Assembly: GCF_009830125.1 (NCBI RefSeq)
Contig: NZ_WUPT01000004.1
Location: 62,001 to 126,000 of the forward strand
DNA: 64,000 bases
Direction of reading: 5' to 3'
Origin: Kangsaoukella pontilimi
GTDB taxonomy: Bacteria > Pseudomonadota > Alphaproteobacteria > Rhodobacterales > Rhodobacteraceae
Every line of letters begins with the position of its first letter. Within the stretch, counting starts at the first letter, position 1. Made by a program: the position numbers and the translations under genes. Positions 44,761 to 53,275 of the stretch are shown one piece after another. The notes beneath the pieces were generated by a model. It was not told the origin of the DNA. It worked only from the letters and a program-made list of their open reading frames with translations, and did no database searches.

Positions 44761-44810
44761 CTTTGCCGGGCCGTCTTGTGCATTTCCGGGCCTTGCGGTC
44801 TGGTCCGGGC

Positions 44811-45806
44811 ATGGGAACGCGATTTGAATTGCCAAGTGATGTGCGCGAGGCCTTTGGCCTGTCTGATCGCGACATCACCCTGCTGCCGCAGGACGCCTCC
44901 AGCCGCAGCTATGGCCGTGTCACACATCCCGAGTTCGGTGCCTGCCTTGTCCTGTCGGACAATCCCGAGGCGTCGCATTTCCGGAACTATCTGAGCATTG
45001 GTCCGCATCTGCGGGCCATGGGCCTGTCCGCACCGCGCATCCATGCGACCGACACAGCGCGGGGCTTCGCATTGATCGAGGATTTCGGGCTTGCGACCTA
45101 TGCGCGCGAACTGGCGAGCGGCGCGGATGAGGGCGCTCTTTACGATCTGGCAACTGACGTCCTGATCCACCTGCATGGGGCCGACAGCGCCACGAAGATC
45201 GACATACCGCCCTACGATATGGATTTGCTCCTGTCCGAAGCCGCACGGTTCACCGACTGGTGTGTCCCGGCCATAGGCATTGACCTGAGCGACGCTGAGA
45301 AGGCCGAGCATCAGGCGCTCTGGCGGGCGACGTTGTCTGAGGTCGCCGATCGCCGGGATGTGCTGGTCATGCGGGATTTCCACATCGACAACCTGCTGCT
45401 TCTGCCCGAGCGCAACGGGCCGGCGCGGTGTGGGCTCTTGGACTTTCAGGACGGTCTGATCGGCGCGGCGGCCTATGACCTTGTTTCGCTCACGCAGGAT
45501 GCCCGCCGTGATGTGCCGCGAGAGATCGAGGCCCGCGTGCTGGAGCGGTATCTGGCTGCCCGGCCGGAGACCGACCGCGCTGACCTCATGGCGGATTTCT
45601 GGCGCTTGGGTGCACAGCGGCACGCCAAGGTGGCGGGCCTGTTTCACCGGCTTGACCGGCAGGCGGGAAAACCCGGCTATCTGAGGCATGTGCCGCGCGT
45701 TCTGGGCCAGTTGGAGCGCGCCCTGACCGAGGGCGGGCTGAGCGACCTGGCCGCCTTCTATGACCGTGTGGCCCCGTCCTGGAGAGACCACGCCGCGAAG
45801 GCCTGA
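44811..45806 (+). CDS. AmgK-like sugar kinase (COG3178 phosphotransferase)
   Basis: 331 residues. The catalytic loop is VMRDFHIDNLLLL (HxDxxN type, near 187) and the metal-binding part LLDFQDGLIGAAAYDLVSL near 208, the form seen in AmgK, the N-acetylmuramate/N-acetylglucosamine kinase of cell-wall recycling. Those genes are usually beside tsaE and murU; neither is here, so the substrate is tentative. The ATG lies 50 bp after the rplY terminator and 1 bp separates its stop from the convergent aminotransferase. Confidence 0.75.
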   Translation: MGTRFELPSDVREAFGLSDRDITLLPQDASSRSYGRVTHPEFGACLVLSDNPEASHFRNYLSIGPHLRAMGLSAPRIHATDTARGFALIEDFGLATYARELASGADEGALYDLATDVLIHLHGADSATKIDIPPYDMDLLLSEAARFTDWCVPAIGIDLSDAEKAEHQALWRATLSEVADRRDVLVMRDFHIDNLLLLPERNGPARCGLLDFQDGLIGAAAYDLVSLTQDARRDVPREIEARVLERYLAARPETDRADLMADFWRLGAQRHAKVAGLFHRLDRQAGKPGYLRHVPRVLGQLERALTEGGLSDLAAFYDRVAPSWRDHAAKA

Positions 45807-47141
45807 TCAGGCGACGGCGGCGAGGCTCTTGTCCACCGCCTGACCCAGACGGTCCACCATCTCGGCGAGGTCGTCCTCACTCGCGATGAAGGGCGGCGCG
45901 ATCAGCACGTGGTCGCCGTGTTTGCCGTCGATGGTTCCCTTGCCGGGATAGATCACCAGACCGGCATCCATCGCCGCGTTCTTCAGTTTGCCAGAAAGGT
46001 TCAGCGACGGATCGAAGGTGGCCTTGGTCTCGCGGTCGGCCACGAACTCGATGCCACGGAAGAAGCCGCGACCCCGGATATCACCCACATGAGCGTTCTG
46101 ACCGAAGCGGTCACGCAGCATCTGCTCCAGCACCGGTCCTTTCTGCGCGACGCCTTCGACCAGCTTGCGCTCGTCCATGGCGCGGATCACCGCGCGTCCG
46201 GCGGCAGCGGCCAGTGGGTGGCCGTGATAGGTATGGCCGTGCTGGAACATGCCCGAGCCGTTGGCGATGGCCTGGTAAATCGTCTCGGTGCAGAGCATCG
46301 CGCCGATGGACGCGTAACCCGCCCCCAGCCCCTTGGCGATGGTCACGATGTCGGGCGAAATCCCGTCCTGCTCGCAGGCAAAGAAGCTGCCCGTCCGGCC
46401 CATGCCGCACATGACCTCGTCCAGGATCAGCAGGATGCCGTACCGGTCGCAGATCTCGCGGATTTGCCTGAAATAGCCCGGCACAGGCGGCACCGCGCCG
46501 GATGTCGCACCGACCACGGGTTCGGCCACGAAGGCCATGACGTTATCGGGACCAAGGCGCTGGACCTCGGCCTCCAGTTCCTGAGCCAATCGGGTGCCGA
46601 AATCTTCGGCGCTCTCGTCGTCCCGCCGCTCGCGGTACTCGTAGCAGGGCGTGACATGATGCGTCTCGATCAGAAGCGGGCGGTATTGCTCGCGCCGCCA
46701 GGCGTTGCCGCCAGCCGCCAAAGCGCCAAGCGTGTTGCCGTGATAGCTTTGCCGCCGGGCGATGATGTGGCGCCGCTCGGGCTGACCGATCTCAAGGTAA
46801 TACTGGCGCGCCAGTTTCAGCGCGGCTTCCACGGCCTCGGAACCGCCGGACAACTGGTAGACACGATTGATCCCCTCGGGCGCGCGCGCCACCAGCATGT
46901 CGGCAAGTTCCTCGGCGGCATCTGACGTGAAAAAGCCGGTATGCGCGAAGGCCAGATCGTCCAGCTGTGCGCGGATAGCATCCTTGACGCTTTGATCCGA
47001 GTGCCCGAGGCAGGACACCGCCGCCCCACCCGAGCCGTCGAAATAGCGCTTGCCCGTCTTGTCGATGATGTAGCACCCCTCGCCCTTGACGGCGGTCGGC
47101 ATGGTTCCCTTGGTGCTGCGGCCAAAGACGTGGTCGGACAT
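45807..47141 (-). CDS. Class III aminotransferase (aspartate aminotransferase family)
   Basis: 444 residues, PLP-dependent fold type I. SGGSEAVEAALKLARQYY near 100, RRQSYHGNTLGALAAGGN near 128, FVAEPVVGATSGAVPP near 205, the LILDEVMCGMGRTG loop near 235, and the PLP lysine in VTIAKGLGAGYASIGA near 264. Donor and acceptor are not defined by sequence. Last gene of the 17-kb catabolic run, 3 bp after the universal stress protein. Related enzymes serve ectoine (DoeD) and taurine (Tpa) catabolism, both relevant to this context. Confidence 0.88.
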   Translation of the reverse strand: MSDHVFGRSTKGTMPTAVKGEGCYIIDKTGKRYFDGSGGAAVSCLGHSDQSVKDAIRAQLDDLAFAHTGFFTSDAAEELADMLVARAPEGINRVYQLSGGSEAVEAALKLARQYYLEIGQPERRHIIARRQSYHGNTLGALAAGGNAWRREQYRPLLIETHHVTPCYEYRERRDDESAEDFGTRLAQELEAEVQRLGPDNVMAFVAEPVVGATSGAVPPVPGYFRQIREICDRYGILLILDEVMCGMGRTGSFFACEQDGISPDIVTIAKGLGAGYASIGAMLCTETIYQAIANGSGMFQHGHTYHGHPLAAAAGRAVIRAMDERKLVEGVAQKGPVLEQMLRDRFGQNAHVGDIRGRGFFRGIEFVADRETKATFDPSLNLSGKLKNAAMDAGLVIYPGKGTIDGKHGDHVLIAPPFIASEDDLAEMVDRLGQAVDKSLAAVA

Positions 47142-47144
47142 TTC

Positions 47145-47579
47145 TCAGGCCTCCGGGCGGATGACAAAAACGGATTGCTTGGCGTGGCGCACCACGCGCG
47201 CGGCGTTCGGACCGAGAAGGTAATCGCTCAGCTCTGGCTGGTGCGAGCCCATGACGATCACGTCGGTGCCGAGACGGTCAGCCGCCTCGATGATCTTGTC
47301 ATAGACCCGGCCATGCATGACATGGGGGCTGACATCGACGTCGCTCGGCACGTTCTCGGATACCCAGGCAGTCAGCTTCTCGCCGACGTCGTGCAGGGCC
47401 TGTTTTTCGTAGCCGTCCTGAAAATAGCTGCCGACCATGGACGTGCCGAAGTCGGGGATGACCGTGACGACATGGAGCGGTACGCCGCCGTCATGGGCCA
47501 TCTTGATCGCCGTTGGAGCCGCGCGCGACCAACTGTCGGGCGCGGAGAGGTCGATGGGCAGAAGGATGGACTTGAACAT
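47145..47579 (-). CDS. Universal stress protein (TRAP-associated, TeaD-like)
   Basis: 144 residues, single UspA domain. Begins FKSILLPIDLSAP and ends with the ATP-binding signature GSHQPELSDYLLGPNAARVV. In TRAP operons such proteins (TeaD is the example) bind ATP and modulate the transporter. Here it sits 11 bp after the TRAP permease and 3 bp before the aminotransferase. Strong ribosome site GAGGAGG. Confidence 0.88.
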   Translation of the reverse strand: MFKSILLPIDLSAPDSWSRAAPTAIKMAHDGGVPLHVVTVIPDFGTSMVGSYFQDGYEKQALHDVGEKLTAWVSENVPSDVDVSPHVMHGRVYDKIIEAADRLGTDVIVMGSHQPELSDYLLGPNAARVVRHAKQSVFVIRPEA

Positions 47580-47590
47580 GAGCGCCCTCC

Positions 47591-50245
47591 TCAGAATGCG
47601 GGTTTCGTTTGGCGGCGGCGCTGAAGCATTATCACCAGCCCCAGAAGCAGCAGCGCGGGGATGTAGAACACCTCTTTCGGCAACCGGTCACGCGGCGCTT
47701 CGATAGACGCGAGGCGCACGGGCTCGTCGGCGTAGAAGTCGAAATCCGCCAAAGTCTCGGCCGTGGTCGTGCCGAACATCGGCTCATCCAGCCTGACCTC
47801 GTCGCCATCGGGGAAGAGGAGCAGGCCAGAGGCGTCGATCCTCTCCTGAGCCGTCCCCTCGCCCTCGATGTCCATCACCAGGGTCGTCGTCGCGATGTCG
47901 CCAGTGTTGAAGTCAGGCCCCTCGATCTGAAGCCTCAGCCGGCTGCCCGCGGGGGCATTGGCCACCGCCTCTTCGAACTGGGCGGGCGGGATGCTGACGA
48001 AGGGGCTTTGCAACTGGTTCAGCCAGAAGCCCGGCACGAAGAGCGTGAAGGCCACCAGAAGCAACGCCGCGCTTTCGTAGATGCGCGACTTGGCCAGGAA
48101 ATAGCCCTGCGTCGCCGCCGCGAAGAGCAGCATTGCGAATGTGGCCACGCAGAAGATGAAGACCGCATAGAGGATCCCCGAGGTCGTCCCCAGATCGACG
48201 CCGTAGAGGATCAACGCCGGATTGTAGATGAACAGGAACGGCAGCGCGACGGTCCGGAGGCTGTAGAAGAAGGCCGTGAAGCCCGTCTTGATCGGATCGC
48301 CGCCCGACACGGCGGCGGCGGCGAAACTGGCCAGACCGACAGGCGGCGTCACATCCGCCATGATGCCGAAGTAGAAGACGAACAGGTGCGCGGCGATCAG
48401 CGGCACGATCAGCCCTTCCTGCGCGCCGAGCGACACCACGACCGACGCCATCAGCGACGAGACAACGATGTAGTTGGCCGTCGTCGGAAGCCCCATGCCG
48501 AGGATCAGCGAGAAGAGCCCGACGAAGATCAGCATCAGGAAGAGGTAGCCCATGGAAAGCTGCTCGACGAGGCCGGCAAGCTCGGTTCCGATGGGAGTCT
48601 TGGTCACGGTGGCGACGATGATACCGGCCGCCGCAGTCGCGACGCCGATGCCGATCATGTTGCGCGCGCCTGCGATCAGACCATCGCCCAGATCGTTGAT
48701 CCCCTCGCGGAAAGTCTCGCCAAAGCTGCCGCCCTCGCCCCGGAACATCGCCTTGAGCGGCTTTTGCGTGACGATGATGAACAGCATCAGCGACGTGGCA
48801 TAGAACGCCGACTTGGCCGGGCTCTGCTGTTCGACCATCAGGAACCAGACAAGGACGAGGATCGGCAGGATGTAGTGCAGGCCGGTCGAATAGACTTCGC
48901 CCACGGTCGGGATCTTGATCTCGGGGTCGTTCGGATCGTCTACCTCAAGGTCAGGCTTGCGTGCCGCGATGGCGACCAGCCAGACATAGACCAGAAGAAG
49001 GACACTCATCGAGATCGGCGTGGTCAGATCGGGGGCCACGGACTGAAGCGTCCGCATGGCGTAGATCAGGATGGTGAAGCCGACGCCCGCCACAGCGAAG
49101 CCGATGAAGAACTTGACGATCATGCCAAGGAAGGACTTTGACTCGCCGAGCGCGGGCATGTCCTTCTTCAGGGCTTCCAAGTGCACGATATAGACCAGCG
49201 CGATGTAGGAAATCACCGCCGGGATGAAGGCGTGCTTGATGACCTCGATATAGGAAATCCCGATGAATTCGACCATCAGGAAGGCGGCTGCGCCCATCAC
49301 CGGTGGCATGATCTGACCGTTGACCGATGACGCGACCTCGACCGAACCGGCCTGCTCGGCGGTGAAGCCAACGCGCTTCATCAGGGGGATGGTGAAGGTG
49401 CCCGTGGTCACCACGTTGGCGATGGACGAGCCCGAGATCAGGCCGGTCATGGCCGAGCCGACGACCGCCGCCTTGGCGGGGCCACCACGAAGGTGGCCGA
49501 GGCCCGCGAAGGCAAGCTTGATGAAGTAGTTGCCCGCGCCCGCCTTATCCAGAAGCGAGCCGAACAGCACGAAAAGGAACACGAAGGCCGTCGAAACGCC
49601 GAGCGGGATGCCGAAAACCCCCGCCGTATCCAGCCACTGCGCGTTGATCAGCGAGGTAAAGGACAGGCCCTCGTGCTCGATCAGTTCGGGGATCAGCCAG
49701 CCTGTCCCGAAATAGGCGTAAAGCAGGAAGAGCGACCCCACCACGGTCAGCGCAGGCCCGAGTGCACGGCGCGAAGCTTCGAGCAGGATAACAATGCCGA
49801 TGGCGCCCAGGATGACCTGGAACTGGGTCGGAAGGCCCGAGCGCGCGGTCATCGCCAGCGTGTCGGAGAAAGCGAAGACATAGAAACAACAGGCCGCGCC
49901 GATCAGCGCCAGCGCCCAGTCGACGAGCGGGATGCGGTCGCGAGGCGAGCCCTTGAAGGCCGGATAGGCGAGGAACGCGAGGAAGATCGCGAACATCAGG
50001 TGGATCGGCCGCGTCTGCGACGAGTTCAGCACCGGCAGATACTGCCCGAACCAAAGCTGCGGCTGCGCGATCCAGAGCTGAAACAGCGACCACACCAGCG
50101 CCGTGACCGAGATCAAAAGCGCGATGGAGCGGTTCGTCGGCGCCCGCGCGCCTGAGTCGGTCGATGCGACAAGGTCCTGAAGCTCATCGTCGCTGAACTG
50201 GCGTTGTCCCTGTGCCACGCCCTCGCGGTCCGTCGGATCGGCCAT
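47591..50245 (-). CDS. TRAP transporter fused permease (4TM/12TM, TAXI type)
   Basis: 884 residues, DctQ-like and DctM-like membrane parts in one chain. Features: LPTQFQVILGAIGIVILLEASRRALGP near 150, GSAMTGLISGSSIANVVTTGTFTIPLMKR near 265, GMGLPTTANYIVVSSL near 585 and a C-terminal soluble part (about 770-865) then a final helix. This architecture always goes with TAXI-type binding proteins, and one is encoded directly upstream. A Na+-driven uptake system; substrate unknown. Confidence 0.92.
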   Translation of the reverse strand: MADPTDREGVAQGQRQFSDDELQDLVASTDSGARAPTNRSIALLISVTALVWSLFQLWIAQPQLWFGQYLPVLNSSQTRPIHLMFAIFLAFLAYPAFKGSPRDRIPLVDWALALIGAACCFYVFAFSDTLAMTARSGLPTQFQVILGAIGIVILLEASRRALGPALTVVGSLFLLYAYFGTGWLIPELIEHEGLSFTSLINAQWLDTAGVFGIPLGVSTAFVFLFVLFGSLLDKAGAGNYFIKLAFAGLGHLRGGPAKAAVVGSAMTGLISGSSIANVVTTGTFTIPLMKRVGFTAEQAGSVEVASSVNGQIMPPVMGAAAFLMVEFIGISYIEVIKHAFIPAVISYIALVYIVHLEALKKDMPALGESKSFLGMIVKFFIGFAVAGVGFTILIYAMRTLQSVAPDLTTPISMSVLLLVYVWLVAIAARKPDLEVDDPNDPEIKIPTVGEVYSTGLHYILPILVLVWFLMVEQQSPAKSAFYATSLMLFIIVTQKPLKAMFRGEGGSFGETFREGINDLGDGLIAGARNMIGIGVATAAAGIIVATVTKTPIGTELAGLVEQLSMGYLFLMLIFVGLFSLILGMGLPTTANYIVVSSLMASVVVSLGAQEGLIVPLIAAHLFVFYFGIMADVTPPVGLASFAAAAVSGGDPIKTGFTAFFYSLRTVALPFLFIYNPALILYGVDLGTTSGILYAVFIFCVATFAMLLFAAATQGYFLAKSRIYESAALLLVAFTLFVPGFWLNQLQSPFVSIPPAQFEEAVANAPAGSRLRLQIEGPDFNTGDIATTTLVMDIEGEGTAQERIDASGLLLFPDGDEVRLDEPMFGTTTAETLADFDFYADEPVRLASIEAPRDRLPKEVFYIPALLLLGLVIMLQRRRQTKPAF

Positions 50246-50282
50246 CCCTCTGTCCCCTCTGCAATGTCTTGGTTTTTATGGG

Positions 50283-50312
50283 GTCCGGGCGCGGATCAGG
50301 CCGCGCCCGGAC
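50283..50312 (-). other. Intercistronic hairpin between TAXI and permease genes
   Basis: GTCCGGGCGCGG / CCGCGCCCGGAC, 12-bp perfect stem, 6-nt loop, in the 91-bp gap after the binding-protein gene. No T-run. Likely a 3'-end stabiliser giving more binding protein than permease; the DctP/DctQ junction at 61857-61880 has a similar one. Confidence 0.7.
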
Positions 50313-50336
50313 AGTGTTCGTACCGCCCGTGGGCGA

Positions 50337-51299
50337 TTACTGGATCAGGCCCGCTTCACGGAAATAGCGCGCGGCACCATCATGAAGCGGTGCCGAGAGG
50401 CCGTCATTGGCCATTTCGGCCGGGTCGAGATTGGCAAAGGCCGGATGCAGGCCCTTGAACTGGTCGATATTCTCGAAGACCGCTTTCACGACCTCGTAGA
50501 CCACGTCTTCCGGCACGTCCGCCGAGGTGACGAAAGTCGCGCCCACACCGAAGGTCATCGTGTCGCTGTCATTGCCGCGATACATTCCGCCCGGGATCGT
50601 CGCCGTCCGGTAGAACGGGTTTTCGCTGACAAGGCCCTCGACCGCATCGCCCGAAACCTCGACCAGAACCGCGTCGCAGGCGGTGGTGGCTTCCTGGATC
50701 GAACCGGAGGGGTGGCCGACCGTGTAGACCATCGCGTCGATGTTGTTGTCGCAGAGCGCTTGGCTCTGCTCGGCGGCCTGAAGCTCGGAGGCGAGGGCGA
50801 AATCGTCCATCGTCCAGCCCTTGGCTGCCATCAGGACTTCCATCGTGCCGCGCTGACCCGAGCCGGGGTTGCCCACGTTCACGCGCTTGCCCTTCAGATC
50901 ATCGAAGGTCGAGATGCCGGCATCGGCGCGCGCAACCACGGTGAAGGGCTCGGGATGCACCGAGAAGACGGCGCGTAGGCCCTCAAAGGCGCCCTGCTCT
51001 TCAAACCGCGAGGTGCCGTTGAAGGCATGGTACTGCCAGTCGGACTGGGCCACGCCGAATTCCAGCTCGCCGTTCCGGATCGCGTTGATGTTGAAGACAG
51101 AACCGCCGGTCGACTCGACGCCGCAGCGGATGCCGTGATCTGCGCGCCCGCGGTTCACGAGACGGCAGATCGCGCCGCCGGTCGGATAATAGACGCCCGT
51201 CACACCGCCGGTGCCGATCGCGATAAAGGTCTGTTGCGCCGAGGCAGCACCAGCAAACAGGGTTGCTGCGGCCAGAGCGCCCGCAAGTTTCATGTACAT
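50337..51299 (-). CDS. TAXI-family TRAP substrate-binding protein
   Basis: 320 residues. Sec signal peptide ([18 protein letters not shown]), then [24 protein letters not shown] and [15 protein letters not shown], the TAXI (TRAP-associated extracytoplasmic immunogenic) signature, plus [17 protein letters not shown] near 158. Binds the substrate of the permease at 47591; TAXI members known bind acidic amino acids or similar. The ATG at 51299 has GGGAG 6 bp upstream; a second ATG lies two codons later. Confidence 0.9.
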   Translation of the reverse strand: MYMKLAGALAAATLFAGAASAQQTFIAIGTGGVTGVYYPTGGAICRLVNRGRADHGIRCGVESTGGSVFNINAIRNGELEFGVAQSDWQYHAFNGTSRFEEQGAFEGLRAVFSVHPEPFTVVARADAGISTFDDLKGKRVNVGNPGSGQRGTMEVLMAAKGWTMDDFALASELQAAEQSQALCDNNIDAMVYTVGHPSGSIQEATTACDAVLVEVSGDAVEGLVSENPFYRTATIPGGMYRGNDSDTMTFGVGATFVTSADVPEDVVYEVVKAVFENIDQFKGLHPAFANLDPAEMANDGLSAPLHDGAARYFREAGLIQ

Positions 51300-51324
51300 A
51301 ATATTCTCCCATCATCAGCCGCGT

Positions 51325-51336
51325 TGACCGCGGTCA
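51325..51336. promoter_or_regulatory. TGACCGCGGTCA palindrome upstream of the TAXI gene
   Basis: Perfect 12-bp palindrome 26 bp upstream of the TAXI start, in the 105-bp gap that is the longest break within this half of the locus. It may mark an internal promoter or operator for the TAXI-permease-usp-aminotransferase unit. Confidence 0.35.
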
Positions 51337-51404
51337 CGGCCTCAGAGTGGGCCGTTTTAACCTGTGAGGTCAAGCCGAACGCCCATTCCGCTTTTACGTC
51401 GTCG

Positions 51405-52109
51405 TCAGCGTGGAGGCCGGCAGATCGCGCTCAGATGACCGGCGAGAACCGAGTTGCTGGACATCACCGGGCATCCGAGTTCCGCCGTCAGATCGTCAAG
51501 GATCGTTGCCGTTCTGAGGTTTGTACAGGACAGGAAAACGGCCTCTGGCGATGCCTGTGACATCACCTGTCGCGCGGCTTGCCGGACCGAGTCCGCCGAA
51601 ATACGTGCGACGCGGGCCTCTTCCGCCTCGTCGAAGGTGACGCGCGCCGTGACCTCGATTCCCTCGCCTGCCAGAACACCGATCAGCCGGTCCGAGACCT
51701 CTGCCACATAGGGCGAGACGAGCCCGATCCGTTTAACGCCCATGTCCCGGCAGGCGGCGATCAGCGCGGTAACGGGATCGGTGACGCGCTTTGCGCAGGC
51801 CCCCTGCCGGATCAGCTCCGCCACACGCTCCCGTCCGATTTCCGCCGCGCCCGAGGTGCAGGCATAGCCAAAGGCGTCAAAGCGCATCCCACGTGGAAAG
51901 AGCGTCGCTGCTGCGGTCAGATGCCCGGCCATCTCGGATAGAGTCTCGGGCGTCACGCTCAGCCCGGACGGCACGCGGGACACCAGAAGCCGGATATCGG
52001 ACGGCAGGAGCGCGCGCATCTCGTCTTCGATAGTCTCGTCCGCCTGAAGCACGATCAATCCGATGGCTGGGCGCGTGTCGGGTTCGATATCGTAAGGGAC
52101 GGTCGTCAT
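51405..52109 (-). CDS. EutA/maleate-isomerase-like (Asp/Glu racemase superfamily) protein
   Basis: 234 residues. Two catalytic-type cysteines in family positions: C84 in GYACTSGAAEIG and C195 in FLSCTNLRT, with RIGLVSPYVAEVSDR near 127. The superfamily includes maleate cis-trans isomerase, arylmalonate decarboxylase and EutA of hydroxyectoine use. The start overlaps the M24 stop (ATGA). The M24-EutA pairing recalls the eut/doe ectoine clusters, but the other ectoine genes are missing, so the reaction is unknown. Confidence 0.8.
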   Translation of the reverse strand: MTTVPYDIEPDTRPAIGLIVLQADETIEDEMRALLPSDIRLLVSRVPSGLSVTPETLSEMAGHLTAAATLFPRGMRFDAFGYACTSGAAEIGRERVAELIRQGACAKRVTDPVTALIAACRDMGVKRIGLVSPYVAEVSDRLIGVLAGEGIEVTARVTFDEAEEARVARISADSVRQAARQVMSQASPEAVFLSCTNLRTATILDDLTAELGCPVMSSNSVLAGHLSAICRPPR

Positions 52110-53275
52110 GCGCGACCTTCAAGGCAAACGATTTCGGGCGGGCTTGGCCGGGTCAGCCACTCGGCCCCCGTCTCGGTGATGACGATGTTTTCCTCGTGCA
52201 CCATGATCCGCCCGCCGGACAGGGACAGGCCTGGCTCCAGCGTCAGGACCATACCCGCCTCAAGCACCGTCTTGTCCGCCGGCATGAGCGACGGCCATTC
52301 GGTCAGTTGCATGCCCAGCCCATGGCCCAGCCGCCCCGCCCCCTCTGGCGCCTCACCATCGGTCAGCACACTGTCCATCGCGTGGAAGAGGTCGGCGGCA
52401 GTGACACCGGGGCGCGCGGCATTGAACCCGGCGGCGGTCGCCTCGATCAGGCGCGCATGGGCGTCCTCTGTCTCTGCGGCTGGCGGTCCGATGGAAAAAT
52501 TCCGGTCGAAGTCGCAGAAATAGCCGTCGAGCACAGCGCCGGTGTCCAGCATCAGCAGATCTCCGACGGCCAGCGGCGCATCGGTGGCGGGTCTGATCAC
52601 GTCGAGATAGCCGCCCGGCCCCGCGCCACCCGCCAGATAGCTGACCCAATCCGCGCCCTCGTCCAGGCACAGCATCTGGAACCGGCGGAATACCTCGGAC
52701 AGAGGGATACCCGCGCAGGCAATTTCGGGCACACGGTCGAAGGCGCGGCCCGCCACGTCGCAGGCCGCCTGTATCTTGGCGATCTCGGCCGGAGATTTGA
52801 CCATGCGCAAGCGTCGGAGAATACCTGCGTCGCCGGTCAGGTCGCGGTCACCGAGGAGTTCCGCGAGTACGCGCCAGGCGTCGAGCGGCATTCTGAGGTG
52901 GGTTTCGGGTCCGAACGGCACGCCGATGCGGCCGCCTTCAGAGACCATATCGGCCAGAGACGCCGCCAATAGACTGACACCGTCGTCGCTCAGGTCCGGC
53001 GACGCCCATGTGCGGATGTCGCTGATCCACGTCTCGGCCATGAGCGCCGCGCCGATGCCGGGGATCACAGCAACAGGGTCGCCGCCCGCGGGAAGGACAA
53101 GGAACCATGGCCGCGTCGGACTTTCCCAAAAACGGGTCAGAAAGCCGGTAAAATACCGGATGTCCGGCTCGGTCGTCAGAAGAAGTGCGTCGAGACCGCT
53201 TTCGGACATCTGCGCCTGTGCGCGCGCGACCCGGCCCCGATACTCGGCAGCGGGAAAGCCGCGCGCTCCGGTCAT
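52106..53275 (-). CDS. M24 family metallohydrolase (Xaa-Pro peptidase/creatinase/ectoine hydrolase-like)
   Basis: 389 residues; ATG at 53275 shares its A with the TGA of the lyase gene. Creatinase N-terminal domain (residues 10-150, including YFTGFLTRFW) and M24 pita-bread domain with all five metal ligands: D244 (LDTG), D255 (FCDFDRN), H318 (GHGLGMQLTEWPS), E347 (TLEPGL), E361 (MVHEENIV). C-N bond hydrolysis is expected: peptide, creatine or ectoine-like ring. The sequence is not DddP-like. Neighbours suggest a small-molecule substrate rather than peptides. Confidence 0.85.
   Translation of the reverse strand: MTGARGFPAAEYRGRVARAQAQMSESGLDALLLTTEPDIRYFTGFLTRFWESPTRPWFLVLPAGGDPVAVIPGIGAALMAETWISDIRTWASPDLSDDGVSLLAASLADMVSEGGRIGVPFGPETHLRMPLDAWRVLAELLGDRDLTGDAGILRRLRMVKSPAEIAKIQAACDVAGRAFDRVPEIACAGIPLSEVFRRFQMLCLDEGADWVSYLAGGAGPGGYLDVIRPATDAPLAVGDLLMLDTGAVLDGYFCDFDRNFSIGPPAAETEDAHARLIEATAAGFNAARPGVTAADLFHAMDSVLTDGEAPEGAGRLGHGLGMQLTEWPSLMPADKTVLEAGMVLTLEPGLSLSGGRIMVHEENIVITETGAEWLTRPSPPEIVCLEGRA

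Noticed and set aside
52106-53275. Calling the M24 protein DddP (DMSP lyase)
   Set aside because: The length and N-terminal domain do not resemble DddP, while the five metal ligands are those of ordinary M24 hydrolases; no DMSP genes are nearby.
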